In this document: piece by piece, positions 24,416 through 35,720 of the stretch
Layout: each line of letters starts with the position of its first letter
How positions within the stretch are numbered: the first letter of the stretch is position 1
From: Polytrichum commune
Lineage: Eukaryota > Streptophyta > Polytrichopsida > Polytrichales > Polytrichaceae
Reading direction: 5' to 3'
Length of the DNA: 60,000 bases
Assembly: GCA_950295325.1 (NCBI GenBank)
Contig: OX485807.1
Location: 42,502,440-42,562,439 of the forward strand
Notes under the pieces: model-generated
The model's input: only the letters and a program-made list of their open reading frames with translations
Database searches by the model: none
Told to the model about the DNA's origin: nothing
Translations under genes and position numbers: made by a program

Positions 24416-25525
24416 TGCGTTTCTTCTGCTTTCTTTTTCATCGTCCTTAGTAAGGTTAGAGGTGAGCGTTAGGGGCACTGTCGGATCCGACAGACCCCTA
24501 CTCCTATTGGCAGATATGGGCACCTCACTTTTTATTTTCGGGATGTTTAGGGTGAGAGCTGGGGGGTGGAGGTTTAGGGTGGCTGGATGGTCCTTGTGAG
24601 GTTAGAGGTGAGAGCTAGGGGCATTGTCGGATCCGACAGTCCCCTTGGGGCAGAAATGTGCACCCGAATTTTTTTTTTTTATTGGACTTTTTGGTAGGCC
24701 AGATGCTCATTTGGACAGGTATTAGTTGGGGGTTAATGCACGTTAGTGAGGGTTTAGTCATGTTTAGATGCTCTTAGTGTGGTTCGAATTGATAGCTAGG
24801 GGGGGATTTAGAGGTGCTCTATAATCTGTTTGGCCTTTAAGGGTTTGGGATGCTCTTAATGTGGTTCGATTTGATAGCTAGGAGGGGCACAAACTAGAGG
24901 TCAGATTATAGTGGAGAGAAACAGGGCAGATTTGCTAGCATATTATGTGAATTATGGTAGATTATGTGGGTGGCCGAAAGCTCCCAATGAGGCTAAGGTT
25001 AGAGGTAGGGGTCTGAAATGTGTTTGTTAGCACCTGAATATTTGTGGCTGGCTTTAGCTTGTGAGGTATGATATGGAAGCCCAGGGGCACTGTCGGATCC
25101 GACAGTCCCCTAGGGGCAGAAATGTGCACCTAAAATTTGATTTTTGTTGGACTTTTTGGTAGGCCAGATGCTCATTCGAGCAGGTATTAGTTGGGGGATT
25201 GTGCACGTTAGTGAGGGTTTAGTCATGTTTAGATGCTCTTAGTGTGGTTCGAATTGATAGCTAGGGGGGGATTTAGAGGTCAGATTATATTTGAAAGAAA
25301 CATGGCATATTTGCTAGCATATAATCTGATTTCGGGTGGATTTTGGGGGTAGCTGAAAGCTCACAAGAAGGCTAAGGTTAGAGGTAGGTGGATTTTGTGG
25401 ATGGCCGAAAGCTCCCAATGAGGCTGAGGTGAGTTTGGTTGTATTATCATGTAAATATTGGGTGGCATTGTTCATTCTATTGGTTCTTATGTTGGTAAGT
25501 AATTGATTCTCAGGAGATTGTTGAG

Positions 25526-28500
25526 ATGGTTGCGGATGGAGAGTCATTGGATGTTGGGGTTCGCATTGGTGCTGGGTCATCCCTTAGTGTAGAGGAGCAT
25601 ATGGAGCAAGGGTCTCCGTTGTCATGTGCTGAACCTACTGGGCTTACACCTGGTAGTGGCGAACCGCAGACACCCGGGATGACACTCACCGGCTCACCAC
25701 CAGAATCGGATGTGGGTGTTCGTGTAATGGAGTATCGGATTCGCCACAATTTAAAAAAAGATAGTTTTTCAGTTGTTGAGGGCATGAGGATACAACCGGT
25801 CGAAAAGTCCTCTATGAGAATCCCTCTCTGCAGGTTGATTCACATGCCATTGGTTCGGCCAACTCTCCGCAGCGACGTTACAAAGCTCATGGCAGCATTT
25901 CAATTTGGATACCGAGCTGGGTCTGCCACTTTTTATGTGTCTACTGCAAATGAGAGTGGAGAGAATCGATTCATTTCTGCCAAAGACAAGCGTGAATGGG
26001 GAGAGCTATGGAATGCAGAAAATGATAAGTTTGAGTTTTTTTTGCGCTCGGATAAGGACTTGATGAGCCTTAGTGGATGCATGTTCTTTGTATATGATGG
26101 TAACCACCGCTTGCTAGCGTGGAAGGAGTGTATTGAAACAGATCACAAGGACGATGCACTTTGGTATGAGAAACATGGTTGCCCAGAATGTGTCATCCTC
26201 GACACAACGGGTGGGTGTGGAGACGTCCTTAATGCAATGCACGACATAAACAAGTAAGTTTGTTATTTTTTTGAACATTTTTTCCTTCATTTTTTTATTT
26301 TCATCTAATGCCATTTATTTCAACCGCAACAGGGCTAACCAGACTGCGCACGTTAAGACTAGCCTTGTTCACACTCTACACCGCATCCAAAAATACGGTT
26401 CGTATGATCTTAGCTACTACCAGCCATTGTTGACCGAGGAGCAATTCCAAGCGTGCAAGAGCAGAGGCCCCAAGAGCCCTTGGTACCCGCTGACCCAGGA
26501 TCTTATGGTGTCCTTCATTTTCAATGTAAGTCACTCCAAATTCATCAAGCTCCTACTTCGCATTCATTACTTTTAGTCATGGTCTAACAATTTAGAATAC
26601 ATGTCCAGCAAGAGATAGCCGATGCGGTAGATGAGGCGGCCCAAATCTTCAAGGAGGAAGTGCCTCTAGATGAGCAGTCAGGGAAGGGGTTGAGTGATGT
26701 ATTGGACGCTGTAATTAAGAAGACGTCTGAGGAACTTGGGCACAAGTTCAACAAACAACAGTCGATCGCAAACCCTGCCCTTGGAAAACAGTTCCTAGAT
26801 GAGGTAATTTCCTTGTCATCCAATTTGGAATTATGCTTTTCGTATTGCTTGCATTCTTTGCAGCATTTTTTCAGTAAACATTCTAAAATTTACTTGGCCT
26901 TCTATTTTGATTGCATTTGTTTCAGATTACTAGGCATTATAGCGCCCACCATTCTCAAAAGATTGAGATGACATTGGAGAAATTGCAACTCATTGCCACT
27001 GCCGCTGTCGAGCCAGAGTATAAAGCCCGTTGGCTTAAGTGGTGGAACAGTGGAAGTTTCAATCGTGAAGCTATCCGGTTTCCCAAAAGTCCTGCAAGCG
27101 AGGACAACTTGAAATCTTGGCTCAATAAAGCAGCGTTCTGGGCAGGGGTACGTCTATCCTATTTTCTTTGCTTACCTTTCAATTCTTCATTTTGTGCCAA
27201 TTCTCATGTTCGCCTTGAATTCCTTCACAGCTAGAGGATGCTGCGGTCAAGGAGTTACCGGATATACTAAGTGCATTGGGTGGGCTTGACGGAGACGTGG
27301 AAGTTGATTCGTTGCCGGATTACTTGGAGAAGTGGCGAATTTGCCTTTGGGATAAGGCGTTCATTGGTCACTTCTCAGGGTCAGATATCTATGGAAAGGG
27401 GACGTGGTGGAAGGATGTCAAAGGCGCTGACAACATTGTCAAGCGCTTAATTTTCCGGTAAGTTAGTTGGGCCATCTTTTGTTCTCATTTATATCAAACT
27501 AGTTGTTTTCTAAGTTGCTTATTGGCCTCACTCCTTGGTTGTGAAGGTACATCAAGCACGAGCTTTTCAAGAAGAAGGCTTTGAAGAAGCTTCCTCCATT
27601 TCTGGATGCATGGTCGGATTCCTCTTCGCCCACCTTCATTTTTTCCCCGGCTCAAAAGCGCAACTTCTCCCTCCCGCATCTCCGCGAGTGTTGCTGGTAC
27701 TTGGAGTGTAAGAGGACGTGGCAGCCGGATGAGGAGGCGGCCTTGAAGATTCGGCTCTCCGGTGGAGAGCCACCTTCTCAAAGCGATGAGGTTGTTCTTC
27801 TAGAGAGTCAGCTTCCGGAGGCGGATGAGGTTGTTGCGACTCTCGATGAGCCCAACACTCAGAAGTCCAAGAGGAGGAAGCGTGCGACTCAAGACGAGTC
27901 TTCACTAAAGAAGCGCGCGAGGAAGCTGAAGACTGTGGAGGATGATCCCCCTGCTTCACCTGAGGCGGCAGTTGCATCCACTGCAACTCTTAGTCAAGTT
28001 CCTACTCTTTCCAGGCCGCCTCCTCCGCCCGTTCTTTCATCTGCTAGGCGTCCTCCAGTTGTTTCAGAATGCATCTTGAATGCCTCTATTCTTCATCAAC
28101 GTCGTCATTTTCAGGATGTTTCCAACTTCATTCTTTCTCTTCCACCCTCCTATCCGCGGAGAGCTCTAGGCGTTGCGAGGTCAGATGTGGGCATGGCTGA
28201 TCTTGTCATTGCCGACCTCCCGGAGAACCTGCCGGTACCCAATGTCTCCGATCCTTCCTATAGTGTGCCTTCCTGGAATGCATTGGATTCCGATTTTATT
28301 GGTGAACTCTTCGATTTCGCGGACGAGATCCTGCATGACGATGGAGCTCTCCTCCTCTTTCATCCAGATGACAATGGTGATTTCAGGGAGAGCATTGAAG
28401 ACCACTTCGCTGCTTTTGGGTTCACGATCTTCAAGGAGTGGCTGGGAGTCAACCGTCTTCGCCTACATTCAGCTAAGCATAAGGACAAGACCACCAACCT

Positions 28501-29457
28501 CTTCCAAGTTGTACTACTTGTTCGTGCCACCAAAACAATTGGATCTGACCTTGATAAGCGGCCCCGGCACTCGTCATTTCGCCTTCGCGATGCCAATGAG
28601 CTCAAGGCTCTTGGCATTGAGCTCGACATGGATGATGCGATTATGAATTATACCGCAACTCCTCTCATGGACGGCTCCAAAGCTTGGCGTGGTCCCCGGG
28701 AGAAAGATATTTCTTTCATGTCCTCCTTGATCATGGCCACTACGGACATTGGACAGGTTGTGGTGGACATTAATGCAGGCGTTGGTATGTCCTAATTCAC
28801 TTGCCAACATATCCTAGTTTTCAATTTCTAAGTTTGTTTTTTTTTCCTTTGCTAACCTTTCCTCCGCAACAGGGACTTCTATCCATGCATGCAGGCAGCT
28901 TGGGCGCCATATCGTTGCTCTTGAGGAGGACGAGGACACCTTCAACCGTGTCCTTAAGCCACTTAAGAGTGTTCAGCCTACGGTGAAGGCTCCATCCATT
29001 GTTGTTGCTTCCACGCAGGCTTCACAAGGCACGCAGAAGAGGCCGCCGGCCTTGAAGCGATCGAGGCCAGAGCCCTCGCAGTAAGTGAGTATGATGACCT
29101 TCTTCGCTTATTTTCTTTGTCCATTCAGCTTTTACACTTTCCATCCTCTTTCTTACATTTATCGTGTTTTTTTTCAGACTTGGCGTTGGAGCGGATGTGT
29201 TGGGTACTCCCACCATGGGATTCACATTGCCTATCTATGCCCATGATATGGCGATGGTACTAGCGGCACAACCTTCTCCTACCGAAGCTAGTTCCCCGTC
29301 TCCACGTTATGACCCCCGTGCCTTAGACTTCTTCGAGCATTCTGCGGAGGTGGATAATGAGTGCCATAGCTTAGATTCCACTTCAGATGAGGGCGGCCAT
29401 GAGGGTAGTATCTTTGGAAGTAGGGAATCTAGTAGTGACGACCTCATGGTTGATTGA
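25526..29457 (+). CDS. ParB-like / degenerate DNA methyltransferase-like fusion protein (MULE cargo)
   Basis: Eight exons with GT-AG introns are predicted: 25526-26253, 26333-26525, 26609-26803, 26926-27147, 27231-27457, 27547-28784, 28873-29080 and 29178-29457. They total 3291 bp, an exact 1096-codon frame plus stop. Residues ~180-200 contain FFVYDGNHRLLAWKE, a ParB/DGQHR-type motif. A helical, charged middle region follows (LDAVIKKTSEELGHKFNK), then a Lys/Arg/Pro-rich linker with nuclear-signal-like KSKRRKRA. The C-terminal part resembles an N6/N4 DNA methyltransferase with decayed motifs. DLVIADLPENLP (D745) replaces DPPY. ALLLFHPDD follows the expected strand. VVDINAGVGTSIHACRQLGR with VALEEDEDTF matches the SAM-binding motif I and the acidic residue after it. 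Catalysis is doubtful; DNA or SAM binding could remain. The last splice (CA|GTAAGT) avoids an in-frame stop at 29082; a shorter form may also exist. Confidence 0.75.
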
Positions 29458-30548
29458 TTTTGGGTTTGATTGATTTGTTGGTTTGATTTATCGGTATTTG
29501 GATTTATAAAGTGTTGTGTGGATTTCAATATTCCAATTATCTCATTGAATGCATCTTTTCGTTGTTCTCAAATCACGCTTCACTTGGTGGTCGTCATACT
29601 CCAAAGAGAATTTAGTCCACCATCTTCTCACAATCTTAACCGCTAGTCACAAAACAATGTAGCATCCACCCACTCCAATAAAAAGTTGTTGCCTCACACA
29701 CCTCCTCCTTGTTTCCTTGAATCATAAGTATTCAATAATACTTGTTGCACACCACCCAACACACTCCAATTCATACTACCCGCATTGCATTCTTCATTTT
29801 TGTTCACCATCTATAATGTTCACCCTCAAATGTTCACCCTCTATAAATGTTAACCCTCGGGAGTGGATCGAACTTTACATGTATAAAGGTGTTAACAGTT
29901 AACAATTATAAAATTACTTCTTTGAACAATATGCAAATCTTAACATGTCCTAACTATAAGCAATTGTGAAGAGTAATTGTGAGAGAATATCATACACAAA
30001 ATTGCAAACCCAATCAAAACTTTATTCAATATCAAGTTTACAAATCATGGGTGAATTATGAATGTATTTCAGTCGTTAACATTTATAGAGTCAAATTTAC
30101 AAAGAAGGGAACACCGTTTTGTTAACAATTAACAGGTTTAACATTTATAGTGTGCAATATGTAGGGAGTAGAATAAAGTGAACGTTTGGAAATGGTTAAC
30201 ACTTATAGGTGTAACAGTAATAGAGGGTGGACTGTATGTGGAGAATTTTTTTCGCCAACCTCCTTCGTGTCACGTTCAAATAGTAAATATTATTTAATTT
30301 ACCGTAATATAAAATATAGTACACCATTTTGGTAATTATAATTGTGACGTCATAGTGATGTAAGCCCTAATTTTGTATTTTATTTTAATATTTCTATGTT
30401 TCAAAAATCTATTAACTTTATGAATAGGGAAATGTTACTTTATTTCCACGGTAATAGAGTCCATAACTCTCCAAAGTTTCTAAAAATAGTTCAACATTTT
30501 TCCCTCAATCCCGCGGTTATAGGTGCAATTTCTCTCTCATTTCATGTC
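29458..30548. other. MULE right subterminal, non-coding
   Basis: AT-rich with repeated GTTAAC/TTAACA words and the phrase 'TATA(A/G)..TGTTAAC'. No gene is recognised. It leads into the right terminal repeat. Confidence 0.4.
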
Positions 30549-30617
30549 TCAAATTGAGTTCTCCGCTCTTCGGTCTTCGCTCTCCGCTTTCCGCTCTCCG
30601 CTCTCCGCTCGCATACT
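30549..30617 (-). repeat. Right terminal inverted repeat of the MULE
   Basis: CTCCGCTCTTCGG and repeated CTCTCCGC units end at CGCATAC, mirroring the left end. Confidence 0.65.
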
Positions 30618-30627
30618 AACTTTCCCC

Positions 30628-30639
30628 GGCGTGGGGTGG
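30628..30639. repeat. Right copy of the MULE target duplication
   Basis: GGCGTGGGGTGG, identical to 14843-14854. Confidence 0.65.
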
Positions 30640-31552
30640 GGCGCCTGCTGGCGGGAAGGCCCTCCGGTGAACATGCCCGGTGGAGGGGATTGGGAGGGGT
30701 ATCCTCCAGGGAAGGGGTAGGCCGGCTGGGGGGGCGCCGAGAAGCTCTGCATACGCTGGAGCATGGCGAGGATGGCGTCCGTCTTCTCGTTGGACTGCCT
30801 CAGCTCCTCCTGAATTGCGAACATTTTCTTGGCATTCTCCTCTGCCGCCTTCGCCATGTCCTCCTTCATCTTTTGCTCGAGCTTGGCGTTAAGCTCGGCG
30901 ACGGACAACGCCTCCTCCTTGACCCGCTTGTTCTTGTCGAAGTCTACCCCCAGCTCGACCATGATCTCCATGTCGCCCTCGTCCTCATCGGAGACCTCGA
31001 TGATTGCCCCCGGAGGCAGCTCCACGTAGGGGGTCTTCTTCATCCTCCGCCTCGTGTTGCGGTACTGGTCCAACGTCGGTCGGGACCGTTGGTCCAGAAG
31101 GTCGAGGTTCTCCATCTTGGGAACCACGATCGGCCTGGGCGACACGGATGTCGAGCATCCCCCGGGAGTGCCGAATGCCTCCGCTCCAGACGTTCTCGCG
31201 GGGAGGACATCTTGGGTTGTCCCCGCCGACGACCCCGTGTATCCACCCGGAGTCCCTTGCACGTCGGATGGATTTCCCGACGGCGCCAAAATGCGGAGAG
31301 GAGTGACGTCCAAGGATCGGAGGATCGCCTCGACGTTGTAGGAGGGCGCGGGCTCGTCGTCGTCCGTCTCCATGGCGGGCATGCCTTCGTCGACGGGCAT
31401 GTTGATGTCCGTCCTCGGGAGGGACATGTCCTCCAGGTCCATCGTGGAGGCCTTCGCCCTGTGCACGTGGAAGTCCTCCTCGTCGATGGCTTCAATGAAG
31501 CTGTTGACGACCAGCCCCAGCATCTGAGATTCAAGCAAATACGTTAGAAAAT

Positions 31553-31641
31553 ACGAACGTGCGTTCGTAAACATCAACGACGAGAAACAATGTCATCAAA
31601 CCCAAGACAAGTTGAGGTGAACTTTACGAACGAGCGTTCGT
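31553..31641. repeat. Type I palindromes in intron 2 (unit A)
   Basis: ACGAACGTGCGTTCGT lies at 31553-31568 and ACGAACGAGCGTTCGT at 31626-31641. Intron 2 of unit B holds three type II-like sites. Confidence 0.9.
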
Positions 31642-33023
31642 AAATATTAGTTGGAGAGCTTACCATCGCAGCGTACATGAACTTGCTGCCGCCACAAACG
31701 TTGTACACGGTCTCTCCGCTTATTGCCACGCTCTGCAAAACGGAGACGTAGAACTCCAACCTGAGTTCCATCGCCGGGAAGACAGTGTACAAGGTCTCCT
31801 GCAGCAGATCCTTGGGAGGGGGATGGGGGATGCTGTAGATCTTCTTGAACGTAGTGTTCGCCTTGACAGGGGCTCGCCCATTCCGCAGCGCGTTGTACGT
31901 CAAGAAGACGAGGCTGACCGCCCCCACCTGTTTGTTCCCCCTGGCCTCGTTGATGGCCACGATCCCTTCCGTCTTGGCGGGCACGTAAGTGCTGTGGAAG
32001 ATGCTGTACTCAAATTTGATCGACTTCTCGTACAGGTCGACTACAGCAGAGAGCTTCTCCTGCTCGACTATCCACAGCCAAACGTGAGGCTCCCTCATGT
32101 CCGGAGACTTGTGCTCCTTGAACTTGGCCATGAAGGGGTCGTAGAAAGGTATGTCCTTCCCCCCCTGCCTCGACGCACCGGGGATCCCCCTGAAATCGAT
32201 CAGGGCAAATGGGCACCCCCGTCGATCCTCCCTCACCTCGGCCCTGCTCATGGTCCGGTCCCACTTGGAAAATGTCACCCTCTCCACTCCTTTTGTCAAC
32301 AGACAAAATCTGGCCACTCCTTCGAATGTGGCCAACCTCTTCCGCGTCAAAAAGCTTCTGTATTGCTCCACCTCTTGGGGATCCGTCTCGGTTTTCTTTG
32401 TCCTCTTGTTCCCCTTCTGCTTCAAAATGGAGGCGTGCTCCTTGACAAGACAACGCATTGAGGGTCCGGAGATGTTGTAGTCGACCTTGAACATCTTCCA
32501 GCTGGCCCAATTAATGTCCCCGTCGGCTAGGATGAGTGCGTACTCTGGTATTAGGGCGCTCAACTCCCTCATTGCAGCAGTCTTCAGCTTGCGGTGTTCG
32601 CACCATTCCTTGATGGAATACGTGCCGGGCTTGTGTCTTGGCCTCTTCAAAAATATCTTCGGGTATGGGATGGTTCTTCCCACAGTGTTCCCAAGAAGAT
32701 GCACCGCGCACCTCTGCAACTCGGACTCTGTTAACCCTTGAAGGGACCTGAAGAACTCCCTCAGTAGTGGAGGGGCCTCCCCGGTCTTCTCCGCGCTGTA
32801 CTTCTCCTCGGTGTCGGGGTTGACCAGATCGCCCGAGCTGTGCGCATCAAAAAATTGTGTCCACAACTCCCAAGTGTCCCTGTTGCAACAGATGAGGCGG
32901 AGCTCACCCTTGAGCTCCAGGACAGACTTGGTTGTTGTAGACTTCATGTCGATGGAGGAGAACTTGTCCACCATCGCGTCGCAGAATGCCTGCAGCAAGA
33001 AAAACATCAGTAACGCACAAAAT

Positions 33024-33102
33024 ACGAACGCACGTTCGTAAGTTTGAATGTCAAAGAACTTGAAAATTTGAATGTCAAAGATATTTACGAACGTTCGTTC
33101 GT
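33024..33102. repeat. Type I palindromes in intron 1 (unit A)
   Basis: ACGAACGCACGTTCGT is at 33024-33039. ACGAACGTTCGTTCGT is at 33087-33102, only a few bases from the exon 1 splice donor. Confidence 0.9.
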
Positions 33103-34437
33103 AAACTCACCTTCCATTGTGGAGACGGCGTCTTCGCGTTCTCCCTTTCTTTAGGGGGGCACCCGTGGGCGACCCAGACGTCCCTTGCAGCCACTATGTT
33201 GGCTGCCCACGACGCCTCGAAGGCCTTGATTTTGTTGCCGGAGTTGAGGAAGGTGGATATCTTCCGCAGCTTGTCCCAATCGTCCGACCACACCAAGAAC
33301 GCCTTCCAGTAGCGCAAGTCCTCCTTCAGCTCATGCTGGAAGTTGTCGTCCTTGAGAATTATTTGGGACGCCTCCAAGCTGTGTTGGCCGTCTATGATCC
33401 AGAACTCTCCATTCTGGATCCGTGGCCAGTCCTTCTCCGTCGGACGGGATGTCAGCCCCTTCGGCATGACGCAGACGGTCTGCCTGTCCCACTTGACGTT
33501 GTTCATTAGATTATTTATCTGCCACTTCACACCACCGCTTTCGCGAGAGCGAACCACCCATTTGTTGGGGGACATCTCGCACTTGAAGCAGTCCACGTTG
33601 AATGTGAAGTGGCGTCCCATGGGCCAGCAATCCTTCGAGTAGTTGTTGAAGTCTCGAAGGATCCTCGTGGCCTTCACAGCGTCAGGGTTCTCACCCTTTT
33701 TCAAGGGGGTGGGCATTACGACAGGCGAGGTCACCTCTGCGGTCTCCGTTACTCCCGATTTCTCCATCTCCTCCCTTGTCCTCTTCGATGGCGTGGAGTG
33801 TCTACTGGGGCCCTCCGTCGCCCTGCTAGCGGAAGGCACAGGCCTGGGTGCACTTCTAGATCCTCCTGCCCCTGATGTGGATGGTTTCCTGGGGCTCTTC
33901 TTCTTCTTGTTTGCCTCAGTGACCACACTGTTGTATTTGGAGATGTTCAATGCCAGGGCGTTCAATTTCCTTGCAGTCCAGTATGGGCTCAACGCATATT
34001 TGGAGAAGAGGCCGTCCAGGTCGAAGTGCTTGGCATCTTCCGCTACGTTATTGGTGGCGTATTGGTAGGAGAAGGTATTTTTCTGAAAATGTAACAAGAG
34101 GTTGATATGATCCTTCTTGTTCTTCATGTCCAGAATTACATACTCCCCCTGGGCCTCTATGGACTCTATCTCCCACGTCTTCATTTGAACCCACTGTTCG
34201 GGCTGGTCCGGTCTTGTCTCCAGCTCGTAGGTGAAGCGCATGCAGAAGAGGCCGTCCCCGATCTTCTCTGGCAGTGCCGTCCACTCCCCCATGAAGTCTT
34301 CCTTGGGGACATAGTTGTCGTTGCCGTTATCGTCTAACACCGACTCTGGGAGGCCATCGACCTTCACTGCGAACATCTCAATGGCGCTTCTGCTTGATCT
34401 TGCCATCTGCAACAGAATATAAACAATTAGTGACTTT

Positions 34438-35063
34438 ACGAACGAACGTTCGTAAGTGACATGCATATCCCACAGACTACGCAGTGTTAATGCGTCTTTG
34501 CAATTGATGTAATTATATTTACGAACGTTCGCTCGTAAATGAGGGGTTGCAAGATCATATAAATTTTTAGTATTGAGTTTACGAACGAGCGTTCGTAAAA
34601 GATATGAAGATCAAAGAGACTACTCGTCATGAATGTGTTTGTAATATATTTGGTTATTTTTACGAACGATCGTTCGTAAAAGATATAGGTTTTATAGGTT
34701 TGGATTCATTTACGAACGTGCGTTCGTAAGTATGTCCATTTGGTCTATCTTTTCGGATATTTGGTTGATTTATCTTTCGTAAGTACATGTGATTTGTCTT
34801 ATTGGTGTTCGCAAAATTGTATTTGTTCTTTAGATATTCATAGAGGTTCATATTTAAGTTAAGGTTCTTTCTGAGTGATATTTTGAGTATATTTACGAAC
34901 GTGCATTCGTAAATATAGATCATCTCAAAGAACGTGGAGTGCGTATTTACGAACGCACGTTCGTAAATGGAGGTTCGGTATGCAGTGTATGTCCATTTAC
35001 GAACGAGCGTTCGTAAATGGAGGTGGGTATGCAGTGTATGTCCATTTACGAACGAGCGTTCGT
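34438..35063. repeat. Type I palindrome field, proximal to the unit A fusion gene
   Basis: Nine sites of the form ACGAACGNNCGTTCGT start at 34438, 34521 (one mismatch), 34581, 34662, 34712, 34894 (one mismatch), 34949, 34999 and 35048. The central NN varies (AA, TT, AG, AT, TG, CA) while the arms are conserved. Most are extended by TTT and AAA. The first site is 32 bp upstream of the ATG, inside the leader intron. Confidence 0.92.
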
Positions 35064-35584
35064 ATATGTGATGGTTTTGGGATCCCCTGTCCGTACATAT
35101 ATGTATTCGTGTATATACGAATACGTATATATACGTATATGTATATAACTCACTTATTAGTTACTCTGCTTGCAGCCGTGCCTGCAAAATTTTGGTCAGA
35201 ATGATGCAATTCTTCAATCATAAAGCAATTGAGATGCAGAATGAGATGCAGAATGAAACATGAAGAAAAGAGTGATAGTTCACATTGCATGTAACAAAAG
35301 AAATTGAATTCAAGAAGCAACATTTTCAAAATGTGAGAGGAGTTGGAAAGGATAACAAATTACATTGAAATGCTGCACACTGCAATCCCTGCTTCTTCTC
35401 TTTCTGAAAATCCCAGAAATCCTCACAACTGCACACTCAATTGCCTTTCAAATGCACACTCAGATAACTCTCTAATGCAGACCTCAAGCCTTCACAGCTT
35501 ATATACAAACCCTAGTATACTCCTATGTACACAAAACTCACAACCTTGTAGCTCTCAAGCTTCTGAACTCTTAAGCAAACCCTA

Positions 35585-35720
35585 AACTCTCAAGCTTCCC
35601 TAAACTCTCAAGCTTCACTTCTGAAGCTTCCCTAAACTCTCAAGCTTCACTTCTGAAGCTTCCTTAAACTCTCAAGCTTCAACTCTGAAGCTTCCTTAAA
35701 CTCTGAAGCTTCTAAAGATC
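35585..35720. repeat. Minisatellite of AAGCTTC...GAAGCTTCC units
   Basis: Three to four ~40-bp units with internal GAAGCTTC palindromes; shorter echoes continue to ~35860. Confidence 0.75.

Larger units (their letters stand above)
21523..25105. repeat. 170-bp satellite with 16-bp palindrome CTGTCGGATCCGACAG
   Basis: Palindromes start near 21523, 21693, 21863 (degenerate), 22034, 22203, 22372, 22543, 22712, 22883, 23053 and 23223. Spacing is 169-171 bp, giving eleven regular units. Three outlying copies are near 24478, 24629 and 25090. Most are followed by a second palindrome (CCCCTAGGGG). Each unit also repeats GAGGTTAGAAGTTAGAGCTAGG and related text. The array ends ~420 bp before the ParB/MTase-like gene at 25526 and lies entirely on its 5' side. 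Confidence 0.9.
14855..30627. mobile_element. MULE (Mutator-like element), 15.8 kb, inserted in exon 3 of the unit A gene
   Basis: The termini carry imperfect inverted GAGCGGAGAGC-type repeats (14866-14928; 30549-30617) starting GTATGTGAGCGG and, reversed, GTATGCGAGCGG. A 12-bp direct repeat flanks them. Removing 14843-30627 joins exon 3 into an open 478-codon exon (896 + 538 bp), close to the 472 codons of unit B. It contains a MULE-type transposase gene (-), a palindromic 170-bp satellite and an intact ParB/MTase-like gene (+). The exact end base is uncertain, because MULE duplications are usually 8-11 bp. Confidence 0.75.
30628..34406 (-). pseudogene. ParB/MTase/FCP1 fusion gene of unit A, 5' part (exons 1, 2 and start of 3)
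   Basis: Exon 1 is 34406-33111 (432 codons, ATG directly after a CTGTTGCAG acceptor). Exon 2 is 32989-31664 (442 codons). Exon 3 starts at 31523 and is cut by the MULE. Exon 1 contains a Lys/Ser/Pro-rich linker (~165-235) and the ParB/DGQHR-like motif GEFWIIDGQHSLEAS (DGQH at 339-342). Exon 2 has a methyltransferase-like fold signature: REDRRGCPFALIDFRGIPG at the place of motif IV, then EPHVWLWIVEQE. Across the exon 2/3 junction lies VYNVCGGSKFMYAA|MMLG, which aligns with the SAM-binding motif I (DPFxGSGTT..AA..LG) but lacks its key residues. Exon 3 is acidic with a coiled-coil stretch (LNAKLEQKMKEDMAKAAEEN). A nuclear DNA-binding, probably non-catalytic protein is inferred. The coding frame is intact apart from the MULE. 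Confidence 0.7.

Noticed and set aside
24145-24523. Ser-Pro and Arg-His repeat proteins on the minus strand
   Set aside because: They are translations of the hexamer microsatellite.
30636-32461. 303-aa and 212-aa plus-strand open frames
   Set aside because: Antisense shadows of exons 2 and 3 of the unit A fusion gene.
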